Assembly (NCBI GenBank): GCA_024277475.1
Contig: JAJRVC010000704.1
Span: forward strand, 1 to 13,137
From: Deltaproteobacteria bacterium
Lineage (GTDB): Bacteria > Desulfobacterota > Desulfobacteria > Desulfobacterales > JAFDCJ01
Direction of reading: 5' to 3'
DNA: 13,137 nucleotides
In this document: positions 1 through 6,736 of the stretch, piece by piece
Position numbering within the stretch: position 1 is the stretch's first letter
Layout: each line of letters starts with the position of its first letter
Notes under the pieces: generated by a model
Databases searched by the model: none
Seen by the model: the letters and a program-made list of their open reading frames with translations, nothing else
What the model was told of the DNA's origin: nothing
Program-made: the position numbers and the translations under genes

Positions 1-122
1 AGGACCCCGAAGATCAGCACCGGCGGTTTCCGGTAGTACAAGCGGGCATTCTTCTTCAGAATAACCAGCGAACCATGTAACTGCCGCCGCCAACCCTGAG
101 CCCTCTCCCTTTGAAGCGTCAT
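1..122 (-). CDS. ABC-2 type transporter permease, N-terminal part only
   Basis: Only about the first 40 codons are inside the window; the gene runs off the left edge. Its ATG overlaps the stop of the ATPase gene (ATGA overlap at 119-122), typical of translationally coupled ABC transporter subunits. The visible residues are a basic, Arg/Lys-rich cytoplasmic start (MTLQRERAQGWRRQ), then LVILKKNARLYYRKPPVLIFGV, which looks like the approach to the first membrane helix of an ABC-2 permease, often rich in basic residues and Tyr. The permease assignment rests mainly on position next to a DrrA-like ATPase; the fragment is too short for a family call on its own. Confidence 0.6.
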   Translation of the reverse strand, partial: MTLQRERAQGWRRQLHGSLVILKKNARLYYRKPPVLIFGV

Positions 123-1063
123 TGCAAGTCCCTCTCCATACGTCCGCTCGTGAGGTGAAGAAACACATCCTCCAGACTGGGTTTGCGGTTGCCGAGATCC
201 GTAATCTCCAATCCCCTGCTGTCCGCCAATCGGACGACCTCGGTCGCCACTTGGCCCGGCAACTGAGTGTACAAACGGAAAGTGCGATTGTCCGTATCGA
301 TCTGCAAGACACCGGGCAGCGACTCAAGCTCATTATGCTGAGGCCCGGCACCCGCAAAACGCACTTCGACGTATTGGCGGGAACTTATGGTGGCCTGCAG
401 CTTTTCTGGCGTGTCTATGGCCGCAATGCATGCTTTGTCGATTATCGCTACACGTGAGCACATCTCGCCAGCCTCGCTCATGTTATGCGTGGTCAAAAAC
501 ACAGTGAGGCCGTTCTGGTTCAAATCGCTCACTATCTGGCGTATCAGCCTTGCGCTCTGGACGTCCAGCCCACTGGTGGGTTCGTCGAGAAATAAGACTT
601 CCGGAAACGTTACCAATGCAGCGCAGAGCATAAGCCTTTGCCGGAGACCTTTGGAGAGCTTGCTGGACTTCTGTTTCTTTCTCTCCGCCAATCCGAGTGC
701 ATCAAGCAGGCGCTCTGCTTCCTTAAGGTATCGATGTCGCGGAATACCGTGTAACTCTGCCATGAGCATAAGATTTTGCCAGACAGAAAGATCTAAATAT
801 ACATTTGCCTCTTCGGGGACGACAGCGATGTGTGCTCTTGAAAGCAACGGCTCGTTTCGGATGTCGTGACCTTGTATGGTAGCCGTACCTTCTGTGGGAT
901 CGATCACGCCGGTGAGCATGCGGACGGTCGTCGTCTTGCCGGCCCCGTTCGGACCCAAAAACCCGAAGATTTCGCCTTGGTAAACCTCGAACTCCACGTG
1001 GTCCACTGCTACCAAGGAACTAAACTTACGTGTCAGACCTTTAACCTCAATAACGGTTTCCAT
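119..1063 (-). CDS. ABC transporter ATP-binding protein, DrrA/CcmA-like
   Basis: A 314-residue ATPase expected to drive an ABC-2 exporter with the overlapping permease. From the ATG at 1063: Walker A GPNGAGKT at 37-44; Q-loop region VVPEE at 81-85, with Glu where Gln is usual; signature LSKGLRQR near 136-143; Walker B VLFLDEP at 156-162; switch His in TTHNM at 193. The ~90-residue C-terminal extension, ending with the SLEDVFLHLT motif, is typical of DrrA-type ATPases. The frame stays open to a GTG at 1111 with another ATG at 1078, but residues upstream of METVIEV fall in sequence homologous to hicA on the other strand, so 1063 is the best start. No good Shine-Dalgarno is visible there. Substrate unknown. 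Family call is firm. Confidence 0.9.
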   Translation of the reverse strand: METVIEVKGLTRKFSSLVAVDHVEFEVYQGEIFGFLGPNGAGKTTTVRMLTGVIDPTEGTATIQGHDIRNEPLLSRAHIAVVPEEANVYLDLSVWQNLMLMAELHGIPRHRYLKEAERLLDALGLAERKKQKSSKLSKGLRQRLMLCAALVTFPEVLFLDEPTSGLDVQSARLIRQIVSDLNQNGLTVFLTTHNMSEAGEMCSRVAIIDKACIAAIDTPEKLQATISSRQYVEVRFAGAGPQHNELESLPGVLQIDTDNRTFRLYTQLPGQVATEVVRLADSRGLEITDLGNRKPSLEDVFLHLTSGRMERDLQ

Positions 1064-1189
1064 ATTCAGTTTAAGCATCCATCCAAAAAGGGTTGGGGCA
1101 CAGTTCCACACCCGAAAAAAGACATACCGATTGGCACCCTAAAAAGCATTGAACGCCAAGCCGGTATCAAACTCAAATGGGAGACCAAA
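1064..1189 (+). pseudogene. hicA: hicA toxin remnant, 3' end only
   Basis: Plus-strand translation gives HIQFKHPSKKGWGTVPHP followed by KKDIPIGTLKSIERQAGIKLK, the C-terminal half of the HicA mRNA-interferase fold, including the strand with HxFKHP and the final helix GTLKSIxRQAGI. The N-terminal half, which would hold the start codon, is missing: homology begins next to the start codon of the ABC ATPase on the other strand. The expected hicA stop is also gone, since the frame continues through TGG (Trp) into the hicB start. It cannot make a working toxin. Confidence 0.75.
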
Positions 1190-1312
1190 ATGGCTAATTA
1201 TATTGCCGTCGTCCATAAAGATGCCAAAAGCGATTTCGGTGTATCTTTTCCAGACTTTCCAGGGTGCATTACCGCCGTCAGCTCCATTGTCTTCGTTAGC
1301 CATTTTGTGTGA
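1190..1312 (+). pseudogene. hicB: hicB antitoxin remnant, 5' end fused to attC sequence
   Basis: Starts at an ATG directly after the hicA remnant and encodes MANYIAVVHKD...FGVSFPDFPGCITA, the characteristic N-terminus of HicB (partial RNase H-like fold). HicB-like sequence stops at about 1279. The following codons to the TGA at 1310-1312 are antisense attC sequence, not protein homology. Only about 28 of the roughly 110-140 residues expected for HicB remain, and the DNA-binding C-terminal domain is absent. Together with the headless hicA this is a dead toxin-antitoxin fragment on the strand opposite to most genes in the array. Confidence 0.75.
1274..1301 (-). other. half attC site (R''-L'' arm)
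   Basis: On the minus strand: R'' core GGCTAAC (1301-1295), five-base spacer, then L'' CAATGGAGCTGACGGC (1289-1274). This L'' matches that of the complete attC at 8133-8237 (CACTGGAGCAGACGGC) at 14 of 16 positions with identical spacing. The other arm is absent; hicB coding sequence follows instead. It lies 38 bases beyond the stop of the membrane-protein gene at 1340, where that cassette's attC should be. Confidence 0.7.
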
Positions 1313-1339
1313 TTAGCTACAGTGGTGTTTGAATACGTC

Positions 1340-1774
1340 TCATTGCGTCTGGCCCTGGTTTGGCTCAGGTCTTGGAGCAAACTTGGATAAAAAAAGCGTT
1401 CCCGTCATCCCCCATATGGCCGCGAAAAAAAGGGTCCATATGGGCGTACCGATACCGAACTCCAGGCCGAAAAACCCGACGTCCATCCGCATAGGAAAAA
1501 CGATGAGAGCGCTTGATAGCCATGGCAGTATGCTAAGAACTGCGCCTTTTTTGACGGGGGCTTCTTCATAAACAGGAATCAAAAAGATGATCCCCCATAA
1601 CGCACTGGCGAAAACCCGTCTGAGCAACCATTCAAAATTCAGTTCCGGCGTCATGCCGAAACCCAAAGCTGGCGTAACTCCCAATGCGCCCAACGACCAG
1701 ACTACAATACTGTTCGTAAGGCCCCCGAGCCCACCGGCTACGAATACATAAAATACTATTTTTATCGCTTTCAC
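1340..1774 (-). CDS. small multi-pass membrane protein of unknown function
   Basis: From a GTG at 1774 this is 144 residues beginning VKAIKIVFYVFVAGGLGGL. It has about four hydrophobic segments: residues ~3-30; ~50-70 (VFASALWGIIFLIPV); ~80-95 (AVLSILPWLSSALIVFP); ~110-135 (PIWTLFFAAIWGMTGTLFL). The pattern AGGLGGLTN...GALGVTPALGF resembles hypothetical proteins of environmental bacteria and gene cassettes; no function is known to me. The frame is open back to 1933, but I prefer 1774 because the upstream residues are not hydrophobic or family-like. An N-terminal fragment of this gene is repeated at 6281-6388, where the frame upstream of the same GTG is closed by a stop, which supports this start. 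Ribosome site is weak. Confidence 0.65.
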   Translation of the reverse strand: MKAIKIVFYVFVAGGLGGLTNSIVVWSLGALGVTPALGFGMTPELNFEWLLRRVFASALWGIIFLIPVYEEAPVKKGAVLSILPWLSSALIVFPMRMDVGFFGLEFGIGTPIWTLFFAAIWGMTGTLFLSKFAPRPEPNQGQTQ

Positions 1775-1809
1775 TGCTATCTTTCGGTGCCGAAGCCTCA
1801 CTTTGCCAG
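1702..1809. repeat. 108-bp direct repeat, copy 1 (inside the membrane-protein gene)
   Basis: Identical to 6281-6388 except at one base (G1786 versus T6365). This copy covers the first 24 codons of the gene starting at 1774 and 35 bases upstream. It is the source-like copy because the gene is intact here. Confidence 0.95.
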
Positions 1810-1997
1810 AGTATCCCCGACTCGTTAGGGCGTAGCTGAAAGCGAAGCCCAAAGGGTAAACAACATGGCAAAATAGATGCCCATCCTTAGAACGCTGCCG
1901 GATAACCAGCGGGCATGATGCCTTCCATAACACGGGTCCTGGGATCGGGTCACTAAAAGGCGCCCCCCTATCTTCCTATCTACTTTTTTTGGGAAAA

Positions 1998-2530
1998 TCA
2001 ATACCGTTCTTTCATTTCTCTTAGAATTGCAATGGCGTCAGGCAAAGGCTTACGGAAAAGCTTCGCGGCAATTAGGTATTTGTTTTTCTGGTCAGGGCGG
2101 GCCTGCTCGTACCCCCTAGGTGTCCCAAGTCAGTGGATTTATCAAATACGAGCCTCATGGCAGGAAGTTCTTTGTGGAGATTCGGCACGTTCGTTCTTCG
2201 TATCAAAATTCTGATGGTCCCCTCCTCAATCCTCACCAACTCGTTCCATCGGATATGGCGAACCCTATTGAAGAAAACGCCGCGTCCGATACTGAGTCCT
2301 CTGCTGTCTGCAGCAAATATGAGGTTGGGGAAAATGGTATTTTTGAGATTGAAGAGTGCTGTAAACTCAGATATGCCAGCGGCAACCCAGAACCATATCG
2401 GTTTCATGTCTATGCGGATATTTCCCAAGAATGCCGCATCCAGCGACAGATAGCAGACACCGCCGAATATCAATCCACCTATGCCGCTGCCCAAGCGTGA
2501 AAAACGGATTTCTATTTTTGTTGATCGCAT
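1998..2530 (-). pseudogene. bacterial PH-like membrane protein with a poly-G frameshift
   Basis: The ATG at 2530 is preceded by GGGGAG. It encodes two N-terminal membrane helices (GGLIFGGVCYLSLDAAFL, IWFWVAAGISEFTALF), then a soluble domain with FAADSRGLSIGRGVFFNR and HIRWNELVRIEEG, resembling small membrane-anchored bacterial PH-like (bPH2-style) proteins. The uninterrupted frame stops at 2072 with an improbable tail. In another frame the sequence continues convincingly as YEQARPDQKNKYLIAAKLF and PLPDAIAILREMKERY, ending with TGA at 1998. The frame switch falls at a run of five Gs (minus strand, plus-strand CCCCC at about 2112-2116). One extra G would restore a 177-residue protein. The state could be an inactivating mutation, a phase-variable tract or a sequencing error. 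Biochemical role unknown. Confidence 0.65.
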
Positions 2531-2576
2531 GTGTCTTCTATCTCCCCTCTCTTGCCAAACAGTATCACTAGACAGA

Positions 2577-2640
2577 AATATTTTCTTTTATTATCCGTTA
2601 GTTAATCTGGTCCGACAAGCATTCAGCATTCAGTTGCAAT
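2577..2640. repeat. ~60-bp repeat, copy 1, upstream of the PH-like gene
   Basis: Matches 6225-6287 at roughly 80-85 % with one- or two-base gaps; the longest shared run is GGTCCGACAAGC. It carries a promoter-like element (see 2590-2618). Confidence 0.75.
2590..2618 (-). promoter_or_regulatory. candidate sigma-70 promoter for the PH-like membrane gene
   Basis: Minus strand: TTGTCG (2618-2613), 17-base spacer, GATAAT (2595-2590), about 60 bases before the start at 2530. The same pair with a 16-base spacer is in the repeat copy at 6238-6265. Prediction from sequence only. Confidence 0.4.
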
Positions 2641-2676
2641 CAGTTTTGTTCCCAAATGATTTTTCATACTGTCGAT

Positions 2677-2724
2677 GGCCAACGGCGCGGCTATTTGCCG
2701 TCGCCTGCATCCGGCTTGATGGGC
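2677..2724 (-). other. degenerate, shortened attC-like site after the hydrolase gene
   Basis: Minus strand: R''-like GCCCATC (2724-2718; one base off GCCCAAC), five-base spacer, L'' GGATGCAGGCGACGGC (2712-2697, ending like the other L'' arms). The other side is R' plus-strand GGCCAAC (2677-2683) with a spacer but almost no L' arm. It starts three bases after the hydrolase stop, where a cassette attC belongs. The 48-bp length is below the usual attC minimum, so it is probably decayed. Confidence 0.5.
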
Positions 2725-2727
2725 GTC

Positions 2728-3720
2728 TTATTTGGTGTGCCAGCGGTCTTTCGATTGAAGTATATTGCCAGGACCGGAGCCTGTGAGCCATTGTTTCGCA
2801 GCAGTGTCACCGTGCAGGTATGTGTCCCAAAAAGCGGTGCTCAGGGCCGGGATTGCGCGGTGATGGTTCGGGTTGCGCGGCTCGCGGTCGCCCGGCAGGG
2901 CACGTTCGGTGAACGCTGAGTGCTCTGCATTGTAAAGTACCAACTCGTATTTGTCGCCCGGCGGCAGCGCCGGGAACACCTTCAGTCTATATTTCACCGA
3001 CTGATTACCGATAGGTGCGGTGTCCCTTGTTCCGGTCATCAGCATCCAGGGAATTTTGACACTGCCGAATGCGGTTTTCGGATCAGTGCGCGAGCTGGGG
3101 CTGAAAGTGATAGCGGCCTTGATCCGCTGATCCGTAAAACGCTGTCCGAATCGGTCGGCCGATTGACCCGACACGAACTGTGTCGTCAGGGCTCCGAATG
3201 AGTGCCCGGACATACCGACGCGGGACAAATCCAGTAGCCCGGAAAGAACGTGCCTGTCCTGTTTGTTCCATTTCGCGAGCTGATCCAAGACGGCCGATAC
3301 GTCCTTTACGCGCAATATCAAGTTTTTCACAGAGGCGGCTTTCCGCATGGCCCGCTTTCGTCGGGTGATCGGAACATCCTTCCAGACCGAGTCGTCGCTT
3401 CCTGGATGTTGGAGAAACACAGCGGCATAACCCCTTGCCGACCAGTGCTTAGCCAAGTATGTGCAGCTCCCTCGAGAACCCCCCAGCCCGTGGCTGAAAA
3501 GTATAACCGGCGAAGGTGATTCTTGCGCCGGGAGATTGACGCGAATGGGAATATCGCGATTCCGGAGTGAGTCCCTGACGGTCAAGTCGACCTTTTCGGC
3601 TTTGAATCCATGGGGCAGGGCAAGCGGATTATAGGAAACCTTTTGGGCACAAACTGCTGACACGACAAGCAAAAACCCGAGTGTGCCCAACCATGAAATA
3701 ACACATCTGCGATTTATCAT
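2728..3720 (-). CDS. exported alpha/beta hydrolase, PAF-acetylhydrolase/chlorophyllase-like
   Basis: 330 residues. A signal peptide (residues 1-25, basic start, hydrophobic LGFLLVVSAVCA) predicts periplasmic export; SAVC is a poor lipobox. The fold features are an oxyanion segment ILFSHGLGGSRG (73-84), the nucleophile elbow GHSFG with Ser174, an acid at Asp233 (MTGTRDTAP) and the His at 267 (NAEHSAF), which together complete a Ser-Asp-His triad. This layout matches dienelactone-hydrolase-like and platelet-activating-factor-acetylhydrolase-like esterases; the substrate is unknown. The gene fills one cassette, preceded by a leader shared with katA (3735-3904) and followed by an attC-like site. 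The start at 3720 has only a weak ribosome site (GAGATGAG). Confidence 0.85.
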   Translation of the reverse strand: MINRRCVISWLGTLGFLLVVSAVCAQKVSYNPLALPHGFKAEKVDLTVRDSLRNRDIPIRVNLPAQESPSPVILFSHGLGGSRGSCTYLAKHWSARGYAAVFLQHPGSDDSVWKDVPITRRKRAMRKAASVKNLILRVKDVSAVLDQLAKWNKQDRHVLSGLLDLSRVGMSGHSFGALTTQFVSGQSADRFGQRFTDQRIKAAITFSPSSRTDPKTAFGSVKIPWMLMTGTRDTAPIGNQSVKYRLKVFPALPPGDKYELVLYNAEHSAFTERALPGDREPRNPNHHRAIPALSTAFWDTYLHGDTAAKQWLTGSGPGNILQSKDRWHTK

Positions 3721-3734
3721 TGCTAAATTATTCT

Positions 3735-3904
3735 CATCTCTTGTCAGACCAAGCTATGTGTTCGTAGTTTTAGAAGAAATCTTCCAAAAATGATCGTTTT
3801 TCAGTCTTAGGGAACACTTTTCAGGGGCAAAAACATGGTTGTAAGGACTTGGCAACTCCCTAAGTTCATAACCCTCATTATTCTCTAACGCTTGACGGGC
3901 CATC
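3735..3904. repeat. 170-bp leader repeat, copy A (upstream of the hydrolase)
   Basis: Aligns without gaps to 5978-6147 at a constant offset of 2243, with about 13 mismatches (~92 %). On the minus strand it begins at or just before the integron core GTTAGAG (3889-3883) and ends about 15 bases before the hydrolase start. It contains the inverted repeat GAAGAAATCTTC (3773-3784) and a CTTAGGGA/TCCCTAAG pair about 45 bases apart. A ~50-codon frame is open in both copies, but most differences change amino acids, so I do not call a gene. Confidence 0.92.
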
Positions 3905-3926
3905 AGCGTGCATGCGATTGTTGGGA
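3883..3926 (-). other. collapsed attC site between the unknown gene and the hydrolase
   Basis: Minus strand: R'' TCCCAAC (3926-3920), spacer AATCG, L'' CATGCACGCTGATGGCC (similar to the L'' of the attC at 9733-9832), then at once a five-base spacer CAAGC and R' GTTAGAG (3889-3883). The L' arm and central loop are missing. The core motifs and spacing are right but the arms cannot pair fully, so this may be a deletion product. Confidence 0.5.
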
Positions 3927-3999
3927 CAAGCGCCTTTCAGTCTTGTTCGATGCCAATAGACCGCTTCTCCCCCACTTTGTCGATGGAGAAATTTTTCAT

Positions 4000-4389
4000 T
4001 TAAGGCATTTCATGCAGTATCTTTCTGGTTTCTGAAAACATGTAATCGATAGAAAGAGGCACGCCATCGTATTTCTTGGAATTGAATAAGCGCGGGTCCG
4101 ACCAACACTGTCCTTTTATCAGGCATTTGTCCGCCAAATCCGGGTTGATCGGCTGAATTGCTTCCATAGCTTCATACCACAGCATTGACAATTCTCGCTC
4201 CTTTTCTTTGTTTGCCTGATTGCCTTCTCGTATATCATTGAGATAAGAATTGGTTTCAGTCGCGGCTTTGTGAATGGCCCTTATAGCGCTCAAATATTTT
4301 CGCTTTTCTTTGTTGATCAGAGATTGAACCCAATCAACGAAATCTTTGAAAAACCCGACACCACTGCGTATATCGTCTAACTCCATCAT
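4000..4389 (-). CDS. helical soluble protein of unknown function in a cassette
   Basis: 129 residues, no signal peptide or membrane helix. It has a strong ribosome site (AGGAGG, 8 bases before the ATG) lying just inside the cassette after the attC core at 4415-4421. The sequence is charged and mostly helical (KEKRKYLSAIRAIHKAATETNSYL; ANKEKERELSMLWYEAMEAIQ), followed by DLADKCLIKGQCWSDPRLF. I recognise no enzyme or binding motif. Similar helical hypothetical proteins with a CxxKGxxWSDP-like stretch occur in environmental bacteria, from memory only. Its single-gene cassette position between attC-like sites suggests an accessory role; a small TA-like or defence role is possible but unsupported. 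Confidence 0.75.
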   Translation of the reverse strand: MMELDDIRSGVGFFKDFVDWVQSLINKEKRKYLSAIRAIHKAATETNSYLNDIREGNQANKEKERELSMLWYEAMEAIQPINPDLADKCLIKGQCWSDPRLFNSKKYDGVPLSIDYMFSETRKILHEMP

Positions 4390-4414
4390 CGCTTTGACCT
4401 CCTATTTTATTCTG

Positions 4415-4470
4415 ACCGAACGCAGAAGTCAGCAGTGCGGCTTTTTGCATCCGCTGATTTTTGCATGGGC
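4415..4470 (-). other. attC-like site after katA
   Basis: Plus strand: R' ACCGAAC (4415-4421), five-base spacer, L' AGTCAGCAGTGC (4427-4438), short loop, then L'' whose complement is AATCAGCGGATGC (4459-4447), then a degenerate R'' (CATGGGC, expected GTTGGGC). L'' has one extra base relative to L', on the side seen in the other sites. About 56 bp, close to the usual lower limit. It abuts the katA stop and sits before the next gene's AGGAGG. Confidence 0.55.
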
Positions 4471-5942
4471 TAGCTGCTTGCTTCTCTGGGCACATCGTCA
4501 AAAGAAATGCCTAAAGCGCCGGCCACGCCCTTTCCATAAGCCGGATCGGCTTTCATGCAGTTGGCAATATGTCGAAGTTTGATTTGTTTAGGCGCATCAC
4601 CCATGGCGCGGGCAGTGTTTTCAAAGAGCACCTGCTGCTGCTCTGGACTCATCAGCCGGAAAAGGTCGCGTGGCTGGGAATAGTAGTCATCGTCATCCTC
4701 GCGGTGGCTCCAATGACCTGCCGCGCCTTCGAGTTCTATCGGCGCTTCTTTTGCCTCGGGTTGCTCCTGCCATTCGCCGTAGCTATTCGGCTCGTAGCCG
4801 ATGGTTGCGCCATAGTTTCCGTCGACACGCATCTGGCCGTCGCGATGGAATCCGTGAACGGGACAGCGTGCGGCGTTGACTGGAATCAGGTGGTGGTTTA
4901 CTCCGAGACGATAGCGCTGGGCGTCACCGTAGGAGAAAAGCCGCCCCTGAAGCATCTTGTCAGGTGAGAAGCCAATACCAGGAACTATGTTGGCTGGATT
5001 GAAAGCGGCCTGCTCGACTTCAGCGAAATAGTTCTCAGGGTTCTTGTTGAGCTCAAGCACGCCAACATCAATGAGCGGGTAGTCCTTGTGCGGCCATACC
5101 TTAGTCAGGTCGAATGGGTTGAAGGGGAAGTTGGCGGCTTCCGCTTCGGGCACTACTTGGATCTTCATATTCCATTTCGGGAATTCGCGCTTCTCAATGC
5201 TCTCAAACAGGTCTTGCTGGTGGCTCTCGCGGCACTTGCCGATGATCGCCTCAGCCTCCTGATCGGTCAGGCACTTGATGGCCTGCTGGGTCTTCAGGTG
5301 GAACTTGATCCAGAATCGTTCGTTATTGGCATTGATCAGGCTGAAGGTGTGACTGCCATAACCGTTCATATGGCGGTAAGATAGTGGGATACCTCGGTCA
5401 CTCATTGTGATGGTGACCTGGTGCAGCGCTTCTGGAAGATTAGTCCAGAAGTCCCAATTGTTCTTCGCACTGCGCATGTTGGTCTTGGGATCCCGTTTAA
5501 CAGCATGATTCAGGTCGGGAAACTTGAGTGGGTCGCGAAGGAAAAAGACAGGAGTGTTATTGCCTACCAAATCCCAGTTGCCTTCTTCGGTGTAGAACTT
5601 GATCGCAAAGCCCCGAATGTCTCGCTCGGCATCGGCTGCCCCGCGTTCGCCTGCTACCGTTGAGAAACGGACGAACACATCGGTCTTCCTACCGACCTCG
5701 GAAAAGATTTTCGCCTTTGTATACTTGGTTATGTCATGGGTGACCGTGAAATCACCGAATGCGCCTGAGCCTTTGGCGTGCATACGACGTTCAGGGATCA
5801 CCTCCCGATCGAAGTGGGCAAGCTTCTCCAAGAACCATACGTCTTGGAGTAATTGCGGACCCCTGGGGCCTGCAGTCATCACATTCTGGTTGTCGGCGAC
5901 TGGTGCTCCGACGTTGTTGGTCAGTCTCTTCTTCTTATCCAT
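4470..5942 (-). CDS. katA: monofunctional haem catalase
   Basis: A small-subunit (clade 3-like) catalase of about 490 residues that disproportionates H2O2 to water and O2 in the cytoplasm. Numbered from the ATG at 5942: distal His55 in [12 protein letters not shown], distal Asn128 in VGNNTPVFF, proximal haem-ligand Tyr338 in [14 protein letters not shown]. The conserved [15 protein letters not shown] and [11 protein letters not shown] segments are present. An in-frame ATG at 5948 lies one base from the AAGGAG ribosome site; the second ATG at 5942 has proper 7-8 base spacing, so I prefer it. The gene occupies a whole cassette: leader repeat B and an integron core site upstream, attC-like site straight after its stop. 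I found no clear PerR or OxyR box. Full-length with all key residues, so likely active. Confidence 0.95.
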   Translation of the reverse strand: MDKKKRLTNNVGAPVADNQNVMTAGPRGPQLLQDVWFLEKLAHFDREVIPERRMHAKGSGAFGDFTVTHDITKYTKAKIFSEVGRKTDVFVRFSTVAGERGAADAERDIRGFAIKFYTEEGNWDLVGNNTPVFFLRDPLKFPDLNHAVKRDPKTNMRSAKNNWDFWTNLPEALHQVTITMSDRGIPLSYRHMNGYGSHTFSLINANNERFWIKFHLKTQQAIKCLTDQEAEAIIGKCRESHQQDLFESIEKREFPKWNMKIQVVPEAEAANFPFNPFDLTKVWPHKDYPLIDVGVLELNKNPENYFAEVEQAAFNPANIVPGIGFSPDKMLQGRLFSYGDAQRYRLGVNHHLIPVNAARCPVHGFHRDGQMRVDGNYGATIGYEPNSYGEWQEQPEAKEAPIELEGAAGHWSHREDDDDYYSQPRDLFRLMSPEQQQVLFENTARAMGDAPKQIKLRHIANCMKADPAYGKGVAGALGISFDDVPREASS

Positions 5943-5977
5943 GGTCATTCTCCTTTCGGGTTGGAATTCATCTCTTA

Positions 5978-6147
5978 CATCTCTTGTCGAATCAAGCTAT
6001 GTGTACGTATTTTTAGAAGAAATCTTCCAAAAATGATCGTTTTTCAGTCTTAGGGAACACTTTTCAGGGGCAAAAACATGGCTGTAAGGACTTTGCGACT
6101 CCCTAAGTTCATAACCCGTATTATTCTCTAACGCTTTTCGGCCCATC
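5978..6147. repeat. 170-bp leader repeat, copy B (upstream of katA)
   Basis: Partner of 3735-3904. On the minus strand it begins near the core motif GTTAGAG (6132-6126) and ends about 35 bases before the katA start, so it forms nearly the whole katA leader. It keeps the GAAGAAATCTTC inverted repeat (6016-6027). Outside the repeat the two flanks are unrelated. Confidence 0.92.
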
Positions 6148-6224
6148 GCTTTTGCACCCAGTTTGGCTTTGGTCTGCTCAAATCGTTTTTTGGCTTCAAA
6201 CAACCAGTGCATCCACCGATTAAC

Positions 6225-6287
6225 AATATTTTATTTTATTATCCGCTATTTATTTGGTCCGACAAGCAGTCAGCGATTAGCTACAAT
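6225..6287. repeat. ~60-bp repeat, copy 2 (promoter-like fragment)
   Basis: Second copy of the segment upstream of the PH-like gene (2577-2640), carrying the TTGTCG/GATAAT pair at 6265-6238 on the minus strand. It meets the next repeat (6281-6388) at CTACAAT, a sequence common to both. No gene follows that I can identify. Confidence 0.7.
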
Positions 6288-6388
6288 ACTGTTCGTAAGG
6301 CCCCCGAGCCCACCGGCTACGAATACATAAAATACTATTTTTATCGCTTTCACTGCTATCTTTCTGTGCCGAAGCCTCACTTTGCCAG
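6281..6388. repeat. 108-bp repeat, copy 2: truncated N-terminus of the membrane-protein gene
   Basis: Carries the GTG and first 24 codons of the gene at 1340-1774, after which the frame reaches a stop within a few codons. The gene body is absent, so this is a fragment, not a functional duplicate. Confidence 0.9.
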
Positions 6389-6736
6389 TGTACCCATTAT
6401 AGCCGAAATTTCACATAGCATCCATCTCGGAGCCGTCTGTGAATTGCCCATGAAACGTTCTTTGGAAGCAGGCGCGGCTAATCTCCATCGCGGGAGAGGG
6501 CTATCTTGTCATCCGAAGCGACCCATACAAAACGTGACTGCGATTTATTCCCCTTGTAGGCGGAAACCCGGAAACGACGCATAAGGAAACTGCAACTCAT
6601 CAAGAGCTGCTCGAATCCAAAAGCTCCATAGATTTGCCATGGATGTTTTCGTAGTTCTTCAAGTTACGTTCCAGATATTTTACGCTTTATAGGTATATCG
6701 TTTTTTTCCAGGTTTCATATAGTTCCCTAACTCAAT
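6389..6736. other. gene-free, decayed cassette interior
   Basis: No supportable gene on either strand. Frames are short and unlike proteins. At the right edge the minus strand reads GTTATGA (attC core) followed by GAGTTAGGGAAC, faintly like GTTATGAACTTAGGGAG inside the 170-bp leaders. Probably the relic of a cassette. Confidence 0.5.

Noticed and set aside
1775..1933. N-terminal extension of the membrane protein and a GCCCTAAC attC-like core near 1826-1833
   Set aside because: The extension does not look like protein of this family, and no complementary arm was found to make an attC.
3966..3996. TTCTCC/GGAGAA hairpin as a terminator of the unknown gene
   Set aside because: The T-run follows on the plus strand, the wrong direction for the minus-strand gene, and the stem is only 6 bp.
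5949..6147. PerR, Fur or OxyR box ahead of katA
   Set aside because: No match to the known palindromes was seen; GAAGAAATCTTC is a simple inverted repeat of unknown meaning.
5997..6212. 71-residue minus-strand frame beginning MHWLFEAKKRF upstream of katA
   Set aside because: It overlaps leader repeat B; no ribosome site, unlike any family I know, and copy A changes mostly amino acids.
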